Below are positions 1 through 7,620 of a DNA stretch of 51,391 nt, piece by piece (positions within the stretch are counted from its first letter, which is position 1; the number at the start of each line of letters is the position of its first letter). Under the pieces are notes generated by a model. It had not been told where the DNA came from, searched no databases, and saw nothing but the letters and a program-made list of their open reading frames with translations. The DNA is from Elusimicrobiota bacterium (GTDB lineage Bacteria; Elusimicrobiota; Endomicrobiia; CG1-02-37-114; XYA2-FULL-39-19). The translations under genes were made by a program, and so were the position numbers. The DNA lies in contig JAHIVV010000026.1 of NCBI GenBank assembly GCA_018816525.1, positions 1 through 51,391 on the forward strand. The letters are read 5' to 3'.

Positions 1-510
1 AACTGGACTCATGTAAGAAGGCTTATTGGCTGGGACAGATTTGATACCCAAAAAGCTGTTGATGCTATGAATGACCTTTACAGAAACGAACTAAGGCTAT
101 TTATGAACCTCTTCATGCCTTCTGTTAAACTTATTCAGTGTAAACGTATTGGTTCAAAACTTATACGTAAGTATGACGAACCCAAAACACCTCTGGCACG
201 CCTTTTGGCTTCGGAACTTGCCAATACACAAAAAATCAAAGACCTGGTTAACCTACGCAACTCATTGAACCCTTTCCAACTATCACAAACTATTGATAAA
301 AAATTAACACGCATTGGGAAAATGGCTAATCATAAACGCGTTGCTAATTCTAATTTCACCATTAACCTTTCAAACAACAAAACAGTTAAATTAACTCAAA
401 TAGAAAAAGATACTTTAACAGAATTATCTAAGTATTTCCCGGGATTAAAAGTAGTTACAAAAACACCAAATACCAATGCTAAATTTACTAATCCCAAAGT
501 TACATTTTAG
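1..510 (+). CDS. IS481/integrase-type transposase, C-terminal part (5' end outside window)
   Basis: The reading frame is open from base 1 to the TAG at 508-510, so the N-terminus lies outside the window. It reads NWTHVRRLIGWDRFDT, then ALY-like NDLYRNELRLFMNLFMPSVK, then a basic stretch with KYDEPKTPLARLLAS. This order is the tail of the rve-type integrase catalytic region found in many stand-alone transposases, where RRLxGxDR is followed by LYxxLRLxxNFFxPxxKL and a tail with TPxxRLLAS. The DDE residues would lie mostly upstream and cannot be checked. The last 60 residues are Asn/Lys/Thr-rich and resemble no domain I know. The neighbouring pil genes run the other way, so this is an independent mobile unit. 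The family label IS481/IS1202-like is from memory of motifs. Confidence 0.75.
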   Translation, partial: NWTHVRRLIGWDRFDTQKAVDAMNDLYRNELRLFMNLFMPSVKLIQCKRIGSKLIRKYDEPKTPLARLLASELANTQKIKDLVNLRNSLNPFQLSQTIDKKLTRIGKMANHKRVANSNFTINLSNNKTVKLTQIEKDTLTELSKYFPGLKVVTKTPNTNAKFTNPKVTF

Positions 511-552
511 ATGGCGCGACATGCACCTACTAAAGTTACCTTTTTAGATGGC
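496..552 (+). repeat. Two direct copies of a 20-21 base motif at the IS end
   Basis: Copy 1 is at 496-515 and copy 2 at 532-552. They share AAAGTTAC, then TTTTAGATGGC, and differ by one substitution and one extra T. Copy 1 overlaps the transposase stop codon. Tandem subterminal repeats of this kind are typical transposase binding sites, so I infer the same role here. Confidence 0.6.
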
Positions 553-566
553 TTGACAGGTTGATT

Positions 567-585
567 TTAAAAATATCATTTTTAA
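567..585 (-). terminator. AT-only hairpin just after the pilC stop; possible weak terminator
   Basis: TTAAAAAT (567-574) and ATTTTTAA (578-585) are a perfect inverted repeat around ATC, one base beyond the pilC stop codon. The stem has no G-C pairs and no separate U-run follows on the minus strand. It could end the pil unit weakly, or be a chance AT-rich repeat. Confidence 0.3.
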
Positions 586-586
586 A

Positions 587-1813
587 TTAACCTTTACTCA
601 TTTGAGATGTTAACTCGAGCATGGGAAGAAACATCGCGAGCACCATCCCGCCAATTACTCCACCCATAAAGACAATAATCAAAGGTTCTATCATGCTTGT
701 CATCCCTTTAACGGCATCGTCAACCTCTCTGTCGTAAAAACTTGCAATTTTTGTCAACATCATATCCAGTGTTCCGGTTTCTTCTCCTACAGAAATCATT
801 TGGATGACCATGGGCGGGAATATTTTGCTTCGTTTTAAGGGTTCGGTAATCCTTTCACCTTCGCGGATAGCTTCTTTTGCGCTTAGGAGAGCATTCTCAA
901 TAACCAGATTTCCGCTGGTTTTTGCTACGGTTTCAAGCGCCTGCAGAATAGGTACTCCCGATTTAACTAATGTGCCGAGAGTACTGGTAAATTTTGCTAT
1001 ACTCATTTTTCTGATCATTATGCCAAAAACAGGAATATTAATTTTAAGATTATCCACCTTTAACGCGAAATTCCTTGAACGTTTAATCCCTTGTTTAAAG
1101 CCTATAAATCCGCCAATGCCAAATAGGATGAGAATCATTAGATATTTCTGAAGAAAACTACTCAGTGCTAACAATACTCTGGTCGGCAAGGGTAATTTCA
1201 CGCCCATTTCCCCAAAAATCGCTGAAAATTTTGGTATTACTACAATAAGCATAAAAGCAGAAGCGCCTACGGCAATACAAGCAACGACTATGGGGTACAT
1301 CATAGCGCCTTTAATTTTGCCTTTTAACTCTTCCGACGATTCCAAATAACTTGAAAGCCTGTCCAGAATTATATCAAGAATACCGCCGATTTCTCCGGCT
1401 TTTACCATGGAAATGTATAACTCACTAAAGGCTGCAGGATGTTTTTTCATAGCATCTGCGATAGAAATACCGGATTCAATATCCTCCCTGATTTTGCTTA
1501 TGACTTTTTTAAAATTTTTATTTTCTGCTTGTTCCTCCAAAATGCTTAAACCCTGCACGATCGGGACTCCGGATGAAACTAACGTAGAGAGCTGTCTGGA
1601 AAAAAGACACAAGTCTTTTGCAGGCACCCCTTTTCCAAAAGGAAGAAGATTCATCAATGAAGTCAAGCCTCTTTTTTTTACTTCATTGATTTCTAGAACG
1701 ATGAATTTTTGCGCATGCAATTTTTCCATAGCCATGCGCAGGTCCGAGGCTTCAAGTAAACCAGTCGAAATCCCGCCCGAAGGCGCCTTGACTTTATAGT
1801 TGAATTGTCCCAT
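587..1813 (-). CDS. pilC: Type IV pilus inner-membrane platform protein PilC (type II secretion F family)
   Basis: PilC is the polytopic inner-membrane platform on which the PilB and PilT motors act. The 408 residues match the usual length of about 400. An N-terminal segment (about 1-65) is followed by two copies of the T2SSF domain. Each starts near a LFSRQLSTLVSSGVPI-type helix (about 68-90, with the counterpart FTSTLGTLVKSGVPILQ near 272-290), and each ends in a long hydrophobic helix. The C-terminus has the conserved SMIEPLIIVFMGGVIGGMV segment. It lies directly downstream of pilT and pilB, which separates PilC from a GspF of a type II secretion system. No gsp genes are visible, but no pilins or pilQ are in the window either. 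The start has no close alternative, and the gene is last in its unit. Confidence 0.93.
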   Translation of the reverse strand: MGQFNYKVKAPSGGISTGLLEASDLRMAMEKLHAQKFIVLEINEVKKRGLTSLMNLLPFGKGVPAKDLCLFSRQLSTLVSSGVPIVQGLSILEEQAENKNFKKVISKIREDIESGISIADAMKKHPAAFSELYISMVKAGEIGGILDIILDRLSSYLESSEELKGKIKGAMMYPIVVACIAVGASAFMLIVVIPKFSAIFGEMGVKLPLPTRVLLALSSFLQKYLMILILFGIGGFIGFKQGIKRSRNFALKVDNLKINIPVFGIMIRKMSIAKFTSTLGTLVKSGVPILQALETVAKTSGNLVIENALLSAKEAIREGERITEPLKRSKIFPPMVIQMISVGEETGTLDMMLTKIASFYDREVDDAVKGMTSMIEPLIIVFMGGVIGGMVLAMFLPMLELTSQMSKG

Positions 1814-1841
1814 AAATTAAACAACCCTCTGTGAACGAATG

Positions 1842-2936
1842 CTATATTTTTGGTGCGGGTACATTTTCTTTTTGTATCAATCTTTTTAAGTCTTCCGAGT
1901 CGGTTGTATGCATTAGCGCTTCCTGGTATGTTATTTGTCTGCGCAAATAGAGGTTAGCCAGAGCCATATTCATAGTCTGCATTCCAAATTTGCCTCCGGT
2001 TTGCATGGAAAGGTATATCTGTTCCGTTTTCATGTCTCGGATCAAATTACGTATTGCCGGGGTTACTATTAATACTTCCGCAGCAAGGACTCTGCCTGTT
2101 CCAGAAGCGTGGGCTAAGAGAGTTTGCGAGAAAACTGTCTGCAGAGTGAATGATAATTGGGAGCGCACCTGAGATTGCTGGTGCGGCGGAAAGACATCAA
2201 CCATGCGGTTTATTGACGATGCGGCATCAGTAGTATGTAAAGTAGCAAAAACTAAATGGCCCGTTTCGGCAATTGTGATTGCGCTTTGAATAGTATCCAG
2301 GTCTCTCATTTCGCCGACAAGAATAATATCCGGATCCTGCCTTAAAACATATTTTAGGGCTGTTGAAAACGAGTTTGTATCCGATCCAACTTCTCTTTGA
2401 TTGACTACTGATTTTTTGTGAATGTGTATATATTCAATCGGGTCTTCTACTGTCATAATATGCGATTGTTTGTGCTCGTTTAAAAAATCTATCATTGAAG
2501 CCAGGGTTGTGGTTTTACCGCTTCCAGTCGGGCCGGTAACCAGGATAAGCCCCTTAGGGATTTTCATAACTTCATAGGCTACAGCAGGAATGCCCAATTC
2601 TTCAAAAGTAGGAATTTTGTTTGGAATTGAGCGGAAAGCGGCTCCGAGTGTGCCTCTTTGGCGGTAAACGTTCATTCTAACCCTGCCGACGCCTTTTATA
2701 CCGAAAGACAAATCAAGTTCATTGTTTGCTTCAAATTTTTCTTTCTGAGTGTCAGTCAGGAGCGAATAGATTAATCTCTGGCATAAATCCGGTGTTAATT
2801 TTTCATATTCTGTGGGAACCAGTTCACCGTCTATTCTCAGCATCGGAGGTATACCGTTGGTCAAATGCAAATCGCTTGCATTTTTCTCCACCATCAACAA
2901 AAGTAAATCCTGCATATTTAAAATTCCGCTTGACAT
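1842..2936 (-). CDS. pilT: Twitching motility ATPase PilT
   Basis: PilT is the hexameric cytoplasmic ATPase that depolymerises the pilus and drives retraction. The 364 residues fit the family (about 345-370). The N-terminal domain starts with LLLLMVEKNASDLHL, the Walker A is GPTGSGKT (about 135-142), and the DPIEYIH and RQDPDIILVGEMRD segments are the Asp box and Walker B. The C-terminus contains TPAIRNLIRDMKT, the PilT signature AIRNLIRE with Asp for the last Glu. There are no zinc-binding Cys pairs, unlike the neighbouring PilB. The gene sits 12 bases downstream of pilB and 28 bases upstream of pilC. A PilU paralogue is less likely given the intact AIRNLIR motif. Confidence 0.95.
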   Translation of the reverse strand: MSSGILNMQDLLLLMVEKNASDLHLTNGIPPMLRIDGELVPTEYEKLTPDLCQRLIYSLLTDTQKEKFEANNELDLSFGIKGVGRVRMNVYRQRGTLGAAFRSIPNKIPTFEELGIPAVAYEVMKIPKGLILVTGPTGSGKTTTLASMIDFLNEHKQSHIMTVEDPIEYIHIHKKSVVNQREVGSDTNSFSTALKYVLRQDPDIILVGEMRDLDTIQSAITIAETGHLVFATLHTTDAASSINRMVDVFPPHQQSQVRSQLSFTLQTVFSQTLLAHASGTGRVLAAEVLIVTPAIRNLIRDMKTEQIYLSMQTGGKFGMQTMNMALANLYLRRQITYQEALMHTTDSEDLKRLIQKENVPAPKI

Positions 2937-2948
2937 TTTGTGCTCCCC

Positions 2949-4709
2949 TTAAACTGTTTCTACGTCCGTGTCACCTGTCGTCACCCTCAGAACTTCTTCC
3001 ACAGTTGTTACTCCGCCGAGAAGTTTTCGCAGTCCGCTCTCGCGCAGTGTTAACATCCCATTTTTTCTGGCTAACTGCTTAACTTTGTGTGTAGGCTCTT
3101 TATTTAAAATGAGTTCTTTCATTTCATCACTCATTTCCATTACTTCATAACAGCCTAAGCGGCCTTTATAACCCCTTGAACAATTTTTGCATCCTTTTCC
3201 CCTGTAGAGGGTAGCAGTATTTTTACCGCCGAATTGTTCCGGTTTTACGCCCAATGCTATAAGATGTTCAACAGGAACCTCGTAAGGCTCTTTACAATTT
3301 TTACATATAGTTCTCAACAATCTCTGTGCAATTACCATTGCGACTGTTGATGTTGTTAAAAATGGTTCAACACCCATATTTGACAACCTGGTGACAGTGC
3401 TTGCAGCGTCGTTTGTGTGCAAAGTGGCAAAAACCAGGTGTCCAGTTAAAGCTGCATTGATAGCGATTTCTGCTGTTTCCTTGTCACGAATTTCTCCTAC
3501 TAGGATTATGTTCGGGTCTTGCCTTAAAAATGACCTTAAACCCGCGGCGAAGGTGAGCCCTATATCAGCTCTCACATGGACCTGATTAATGCCTTCTATA
3601 ACAAATTCAACCGGATCTTCTATAGTCGAAATGTTGATATCTGGCTGGTTCAGTGTAGTTAAAGCCGAATACAGAGTAGTTGATTTTCCGCTTCCTGTAG
3701 GACCCATGACAAGGTTTATTCCAAAAGGCAATTGAATATTTTTTTCAAATATTGAAAGAGTTTCCGGTTCAAGCCCGAGTTTATGAAGGTCTACGCAAAG
3801 CGCGCTTGCGTCGAGAATACGCATGGCTATTTTTTCTCCGTTAATCATGGGCAAAACGGAAACACGGAAGGATATTTCTTTGTTCATAATCTTTATTTTT
3901 ATCCTTCCGTCCTGGGGTAAGCGGTGTTCTGCTATATCCAGGTTAGCCATAATTTTTAATCTCGAAATTACAGCATTCTGCATTTTTTTCGGCGGGCCCT
4001 GTTGTTCGTGAAGCACTCCGTCAACTCTGAAACGCACTCGGAGGATTTTTTCATAAGGTTCAATGTGTATATCGCTTGCTTTTTGTTTGATTGCGCTTGT
4101 CAAAATAAAATTTACAATTTTAATAACTGGGGCCTCTTCCGACATCGCTTCAAGAGTGATATTGTCGGTTTCAACTTCTTTTTCTTTAAGAATTTCCAAG
4201 TTTGCTTCTTCTATGGTTATGGTTGATTCGATGTTTTTCAAGACATTTTCCATAGAACCCTTTACCGTATAATATTTTTCAATAGAATCCTTGATCTCTT
4301 TTTCAGAAGAAATCACAACCTGTATATCATAACCGGTCATAACTTTTAAATCATCTATCGCAAAAATATTGAATGGATCAGCCATTGCTATAGTCAGTAT
4401 TTTACCTTTTTTTTCAATAGGAATTAATGTTTGATGCCTTATAATGCTTTCAGGCACGGATTCCAAGGCTTCTTCAGAGATTTCACCGAATTCAAAGAGA
4501 GAGATAAATTGCATGCCGGCTTGTTTGCCCAGAAAGGCTAAAAGCACTTCTTCGGTTACATAGCCAAGCTGCACCAGGATATAGCCTAATTTGCCTCCTG
4601 ATTGTTTCTGTATATCAAGAGCTTCTTTATGTTGTTCCGGGGTTAGTATCCCCAGGTTAACCAACATTTCACCTAACTTTTTTAAAGGTATTACTTCTTG
4701 TCTTGCCAT
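2949..4709 (-). CDS. pilB: Type IV pilus assembly ATPase PilB (GspE/PulE family)
   Basis: PilB powers pilin polymerisation at the cytoplasmic base of the pilus. The 586 residues are typical. An MshEN/GspE N-terminal domain covers about 1-145, starting LGEMLVNLGILTPEQ. The ATPase core has ASDIHIEP (about 211-218), Walker A GPTGSGKS (about 336-343), IEDPVEF, and RQDPNIILVGEIRD for Walker B. Two CxxC pairs (CKNC and CKNC) lie about 40 residues apart in the C-terminal part, the zinc site typical of PilB/GspE and absent from PilT. The gene starts 2 bases after the coaD stop, so the two are probably co-transcribed. Confidence 0.95.
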   Translation of the reverse strand: MARQEVIPLKKLGEMLVNLGILTPEQHKEALDIQKQSGGKLGYILVQLGYVTEEVLLAFLGKQAGMQFISLFEFGEISEEALESVPESIIRHQTLIPIEKKGKILTIAMADPFNIFAIDDLKVMTGYDIQVVISSEKEIKDSIEKYYTVKGSMENVLKNIESTITIEEANLEILKEKEVETDNITLEAMSEEAPVIKIVNFILTSAIKQKASDIHIEPYEKILRVRFRVDGVLHEQQGPPKKMQNAVISRLKIMANLDIAEHRLPQDGRIKIKIMNKEISFRVSVLPMINGEKIAMRILDASALCVDLHKLGLEPETLSIFEKNIQLPFGINLVMGPTGSGKSTTLYSALTTLNQPDINISTIEDPVEFVIEGINQVHVRADIGLTFAAGLRSFLRQDPNIILVGEIRDKETAEIAINAALTGHLVFATLHTNDAASTVTRLSNMGVEPFLTTSTVAMVIAQRLLRTICKNCKEPYEVPVEHLIALGVKPEQFGGKNTATLYRGKGCKNCSRGYKGRLGCYEVMEMSDEMKELILNKEPTHKVKQLARKNGMLTLRESGLRKLLGGVTTVEEVLRVTTGDTDVETV

Positions 4710-4711
4710 GA

Positions 4712-5191
4712 TTATTTACTAAATTTCTCCTTGATTTTTTTAGCAACATTTGTAGGGACTAAATTATCAATTTTACCCCCCAGTCCGGCAATTTCTTTTA
4801 CAAGGCTTGAGGATAAAAAGGTATAACTTTCATCGGGAATGAAAAAAATAGTTTCAATTTTTTTGCTCAATCTGCGGTTCATTAATGCAAGCTGGACCTC
4901 ATATTCAAAATCACTTATTGCCCTGAGTCCTCTTATAATTACGGTAGCTTTCTTTTTTTTTACATATTCGACAAGCAGCCCTGAAAAAATGTCCACTTCA
5001 ACGTTTTTGAGTTTTTTTATAGATTGAACAAGCATAAGCTTGCGTTCTTCAACTGTAAAGGTAGACTTCTTGTTAGTATTATCTGTTACGGCAATTACAA
5101 CTTTATCGAAGATCTTACTGCTGCGAAATATTATTTCGGTATGGCCGTTGGTTGGAGGGTCAAAACTGCCCGGATATACTGCAATTTTCAT
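4712..5191 (-). CDS. coaD: Pantetheine-phosphate adenylyltransferase
   Basis: CoaD transfers AMP from ATP to 4'-phosphopantetheine, giving dephospho-CoA, the fourth step of coenzyme A synthesis in the cytoplasm. The protein has 159 residues, the normal size. YPGSFDPPTNGH (5-16) holds the nucleotidyltransferase (T/H)xGH motif. IIRGLRAISDFEYE and the C-terminal SSSLVKEIA segment are also CoaD signatures. The gene is followed 2 bases later by pilB; coaD next to unrelated genes is common. A promoter-like pair lies so close upstream that the mRNA could be nearly leaderless. Confidence 0.97.
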   Translation of the reverse strand: MKIAVYPGSFDPPTNGHTEIIFRSSKIFDKVVIAVTDNTNKKSTFTVEERKLMLVQSIKKLKNVEVDIFSGLLVEYVKKKKATVIIRGLRAISDFEYEVQLALMNRRLSKKIETIFFIPDESYTFLSSSLVKEIAGLGGKIDNLVPTNVAKKIKEKFSK

Positions 5192-5197
5192 GAGTAT

Positions 5198-5226
5198 AAC
5201 ATATATTATTTATGGGCGTTTGTCAA
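5198..5226 (-). promoter_or_regulatory. Sigma-70-type promoter for coaD-pil, possibly leaderless
   Basis: On the minus strand TTGACA (5221-5226) is followed by 17 bases and TATGTT (5198-5203). The coaD ATG (5189-5191) begins after only 6 more bases, so the expected transcription start falls at or next to the start codon. No Shine-Dalgarno sequence fits in this space. The -35 is perfect and the -10 is moderate. Confidence 0.6.
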
Positions 5227-5252
5227 TATTTTCACCAGTTAATTTTCAACAG

Positions 5253-7346
5253 TTAACCGACAGGGAATAAACTGAGTTTTTTTGAATATTTCTCAAGTAA
5301 TTCGTTTTTTAAATCAAGATATTCGGGGTTTCCAGTGAGTTTTCCGTTTGAAATAATTTCTTCAGCAGTTTTTTTTGCGGAATTTATTACATCTGTATCT
5401 TTCGTGATACTGCCGATTTTCAGTTCCGATAATCCGTGTTGGGCTGTTCCAAAAAATTCTCCCTGCCCGCGCAATTCCATGTCTGTTTCGGCAATTTTGA
5501 ATCCATCATTAGTTGAAAGCATTGTTTCAATTCTTCTTTTCGAATCTTCTGTTTTGAGGGTGCCGATAAGCAGGCAAAAAGATTCCATGCTGCTTTTTCT
5601 TCCTACACGGCCGCGCAATTGGTGAAGAGTCGCAAGGCCGAACCTGTCTGCATGTTCTATGGCAATTACATTCGCATTCGGCACATCTATGCCCACCTCT
5701 ATGACTGTAGTTGCAATCAGAATATCAAATTTATTTTCTTTAAACTCAAGCATTATTTTTTCTTTTTCCCGCCCTTTTAATTGGCCGTGCAGTAATCCCA
5801 CCCTGAACTCACGGAATTCTGTCTCCGCAAGATGTTTGGCCTGGGTAACTGCTGATTTAAGCTCAACTTTATCTGATTCCTCAACGAGCGGAAAAACAAT
5901 ATACGCCTGGAACCCTTTTTTGATTTCTCTTCTGATAAATTGGTAAGCATCTTTGTCAGAAGTATGAATGGTTTTTACCGGCAGCCTGCCTGGAGGCATT
6001 TCGTCTAATGTTGAAATATCCATATCGCCATAAACTGTCAATGCCAGAGTCCTGGGTATCGGTGTGGCTGTCATAATTAACGTATCGGTTGAGCTTTTTT
6101 CTTTTAGAAGCTGTCTTTGAGCCACGCCGAATTTGTGTTGTTCATCGATAACTATTAAGGACAAATATTTAAATTTAATTTTTTGTTCAATCAACGCATG
6201 GGTTCCGATTACAATGTTTATTTCTCCGTTTTGTAATTTTTGAATTGTGGTTTTTTTAATACTTGCAGAAGTTGACCCGGTTAAAAGGCCGACGCGAATG
6301 TTGAGCCCGTTAATGAATTGTTTTATGGTATAAAAATGCTGTTCAGCCAGTATTTCCGTAGGCGCCATAAAAGCAACCTGATATCCATTTTCTATCGCAA
6401 GAAGTACCGCACTTAGCGCTACAACGGTTTTTCCCGAGCCCACATCACCTATAAGAAGCCTGTTCATGGGCTGTGCGCGCTGCATGTCCGAAAAAATTTC
6501 ATTAATAACTTTTTTTTGAGCTTTAGTGAACTCAAAATTCAGATTGTTTTTGAAGGGAGTCAAGTATTTTTTTAATATCGTGTATGAGTGCGGTTTATCT
6601 TTTTCTAAATATTGTTTCCTTGATAGCTGCATAGCAAGCTCGAGCAGTATAAATTCATCAAAAGCGAGCTTCTTATGTGCTGTTTTTAAAGATGAAAATT
6701 CATCAGGAAAATGAATTTGTTCCAGGGCCTTTTTTGAACTAATGAGTCCATTTTTTCTGCGGATTTCTTCTGGAATAGTTTCTGGATAAAAACAGGAATA
6801 CTTTTCTGAAGCTGTTTTTATCAGGGTTCTTAAAAATTTGCCATTAATTCCGTCGGTCAGCGGGTAAATGGGCACAATACGATTTGTGTGTATTGTGCTA
6901 TAGCCTGCTTCAGAAATCAATTCATATTCCTCTACTTTGATTTGTTTAGAATTATAAAATTTTTCTATTTTCCCGTGGAGTATTATTTTTGCTCCGTAAG
7001 AGAAGTCCTTTTTTAATTTGCTAAACACATCGTATTTATAATTCGGTTTTCTGTAGAAGGTCGCATAAATAAGCCCGGTAGAGTCAGAGACGGCAGCCTT
7101 GAAAGCCCATAGGTAAGGATTGTGTTTCATCAAATCGGCAAGTTTAACTATGCCCGAAATGGTAGCTTTTTCATCTTCCTTCAATTCTGCGATTTTTTTG
7201 TACACTCTGCGGTCATCATATTCTTTTGGAAAATAGGTGAGTAACTCACAAATAGTGTTTATCCCTAATTTTGAGAGCAGTTTAGCTTTTTGAGGCCCTA
7301 CGCTTTTAAGGAATTTTACCGGGTTAGAGAGAGGGGTAATATTCAT
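5253..7346 (-). CDS. recG: ATP-dependent DNA helicase RecG
   Basis: RecG remodels stalled replication forks and branch-migrates Holliday junctions. The 697 residues match the family. The N-terminal OB-fold wedge domain covers about 1-250. Motif I is GDVGSGKT, motif II is DEQH (in VIDEQHKFGVAQRQ), motif III is TATPIPRTLA, and the C-terminal helicase domain has IEVGIDVPNAN and QLRGRVGR. The DEQH box and QLRGRVGR/wedge arrangement separate RecG from PriA and UvrB. It is divergent from rpmB, with overlapping promoters and 78 bases between start codons. The ATG at 7344-7346 lacks a good ribosome binding site. Confidence 0.96.
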   Translation of the reverse strand: MNITPLSNPVKFLKSVGPQKAKLLSKLGINTICELLTYFPKEYDDRRVYKKIAELKEDEKATISGIVKLADLMKHNPYLWAFKAAVSDSTGLIYATFYRKPNYKYDVFSKLKKDFSYGAKIILHGKIEKFYNSKQIKVEEYELISEAGYSTIHTNRIVPIYPLTDGINGKFLRTLIKTASEKYSCFYPETIPEEIRRKNGLISSKKALEQIHFPDEFSSLKTAHKKLAFDEFILLELAMQLSRKQYLEKDKPHSYTILKKYLTPFKNNLNFEFTKAQKKVINEIFSDMQRAQPMNRLLIGDVGSGKTVVALSAVLLAIENGYQVAFMAPTEILAEQHFYTIKQFINGLNIRVGLLTGSTSASIKKTTIQKLQNGEINIVIGTHALIEQKIKFKYLSLIVIDEQHKFGVAQRQLLKEKSSTDTLIMTATPIPRTLALTVYGDMDISTLDEMPPGRLPVKTIHTSDKDAYQFIRREIKKGFQAYIVFPLVEESDKVELKSAVTQAKHLAETEFREFRVGLLHGQLKGREKEKIMLEFKENKFDILIATTVIEVGIDVPNANVIAIEHADRFGLATLHQLRGRVGRKSSMESFCLLIGTLKTEDSKRRIETMLSTNDGFKIAETDMELRGQGEFFGTAQHGLSELKIGSITKDTDVINSAKKTAEEIISNGKLTGNPEYLDLKNELLEKYSKKLSLFPVG

Positions 7347-7352
7347 GTGCTT

Positions 7353-7381
7353 TTGACATTTTATAATATAATTTGTATAAT
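7353..7381 (+). promoter_or_regulatory. Consensus promoter for rpmB
   Basis: TTGACA (7353-7358), exactly 17 bases, TATAAT (7376-7381): both hexamers match the sigma-70 consensus perfectly. A leader of about 35 bases then carries GGAGG ahead of the rpmB ATG. Strong expression is expected for a ribosomal protein gene. Confidence 0.8.
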
Positions 7382-7386
7382 CTCAA
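7358..7386 (-). promoter_or_regulatory. Promoter for recG
   Basis: On the minus strand TTGAGA (7381-7386), 17 bases, TAAAAT (7358-7363). The recG ATG follows 11 bases after the -10, giving a predicted leader of only about 4-5 bases. It overlaps the rpmB promoter on the opposite strand almost base for base. Confidence 0.55.
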
Positions 7387-7424
7387 ATTGCGAAAATTCG
7401 TATTTATTTATTGGAGGATTTAAG

Positions 7425-7616
7425 ATGTCATACAAATGCGTTGTTTGTGATAAAGGGCCTTCAGCCGGAAAAAATGTAAGCCATTCAAAGAGAGCAACAC
7501 TTAGATTGTTCAGGCCGAATCTTCAAAAGATGAGAATTAAATTTGAAGGGTCTGTTCAGAGAGCTTATGTTTGTACAAAATGCCTTAAGGCAAATAAAGT
7601 GGAAAAAGTATTATAG
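7425..7616 (+). CDS. rpmB: 50S ribosomal protein L28
   Basis: L28 is a small protein of the large ribosomal subunit. I chose the ATG at 7425 because GGAGG lies 8-12 bases upstream and the protein then starts MSYKCVVCDKGPSAGKNVSH, as L28 does. The frame remains open further upstream, but that part is not ribosomal-protein-like. The 63 residues hold two CxxC pairs (C5/C8 and C50/C53), so this is the zinc-ribbon (C+) form. The central SKRATLRLFRPNLQKMRIK is the L28 signature. It stands alone on the plus strand, converging with msbA (4 bases between stop codons). Confidence 0.96.
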   Translation: MSYKCVVCDKGPSAGKNVSHSKRATLRLFRPNLQKMRIKFEGSVQRAYVCTKCLKANKVEKVL

Positions 7617-7620
7617 TTTT

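Larger units (their letters stand above)
1..556 (+). mobile_element. Right-hand end of an insertion sequence (partial)
   Basis: The transposase tail is followed within 50 bases by a repeated motif (496-515 and 532-552) and then ordinary host sequence leading to the end of pilC at 587. The outer boundary near 556 is estimated from the second repeat copy, because the other end of the element is not in view. No target-site duplication can be tested. Confidence 0.5.

Noticed and set aside
804-1151. Long plus-strand frames opposite pilC and many others opposite every minus-strand gene
   Set aside because: They lie wholly inside strongly supported genes, lack ribosome sites and show no family motif; typical antisense shadows.
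587-4709. pilBTC as a type II secretion system
   Set aside because: PilT with the AIRNLIR motif is specific to retractable pili and no gsp-specific gene is present.
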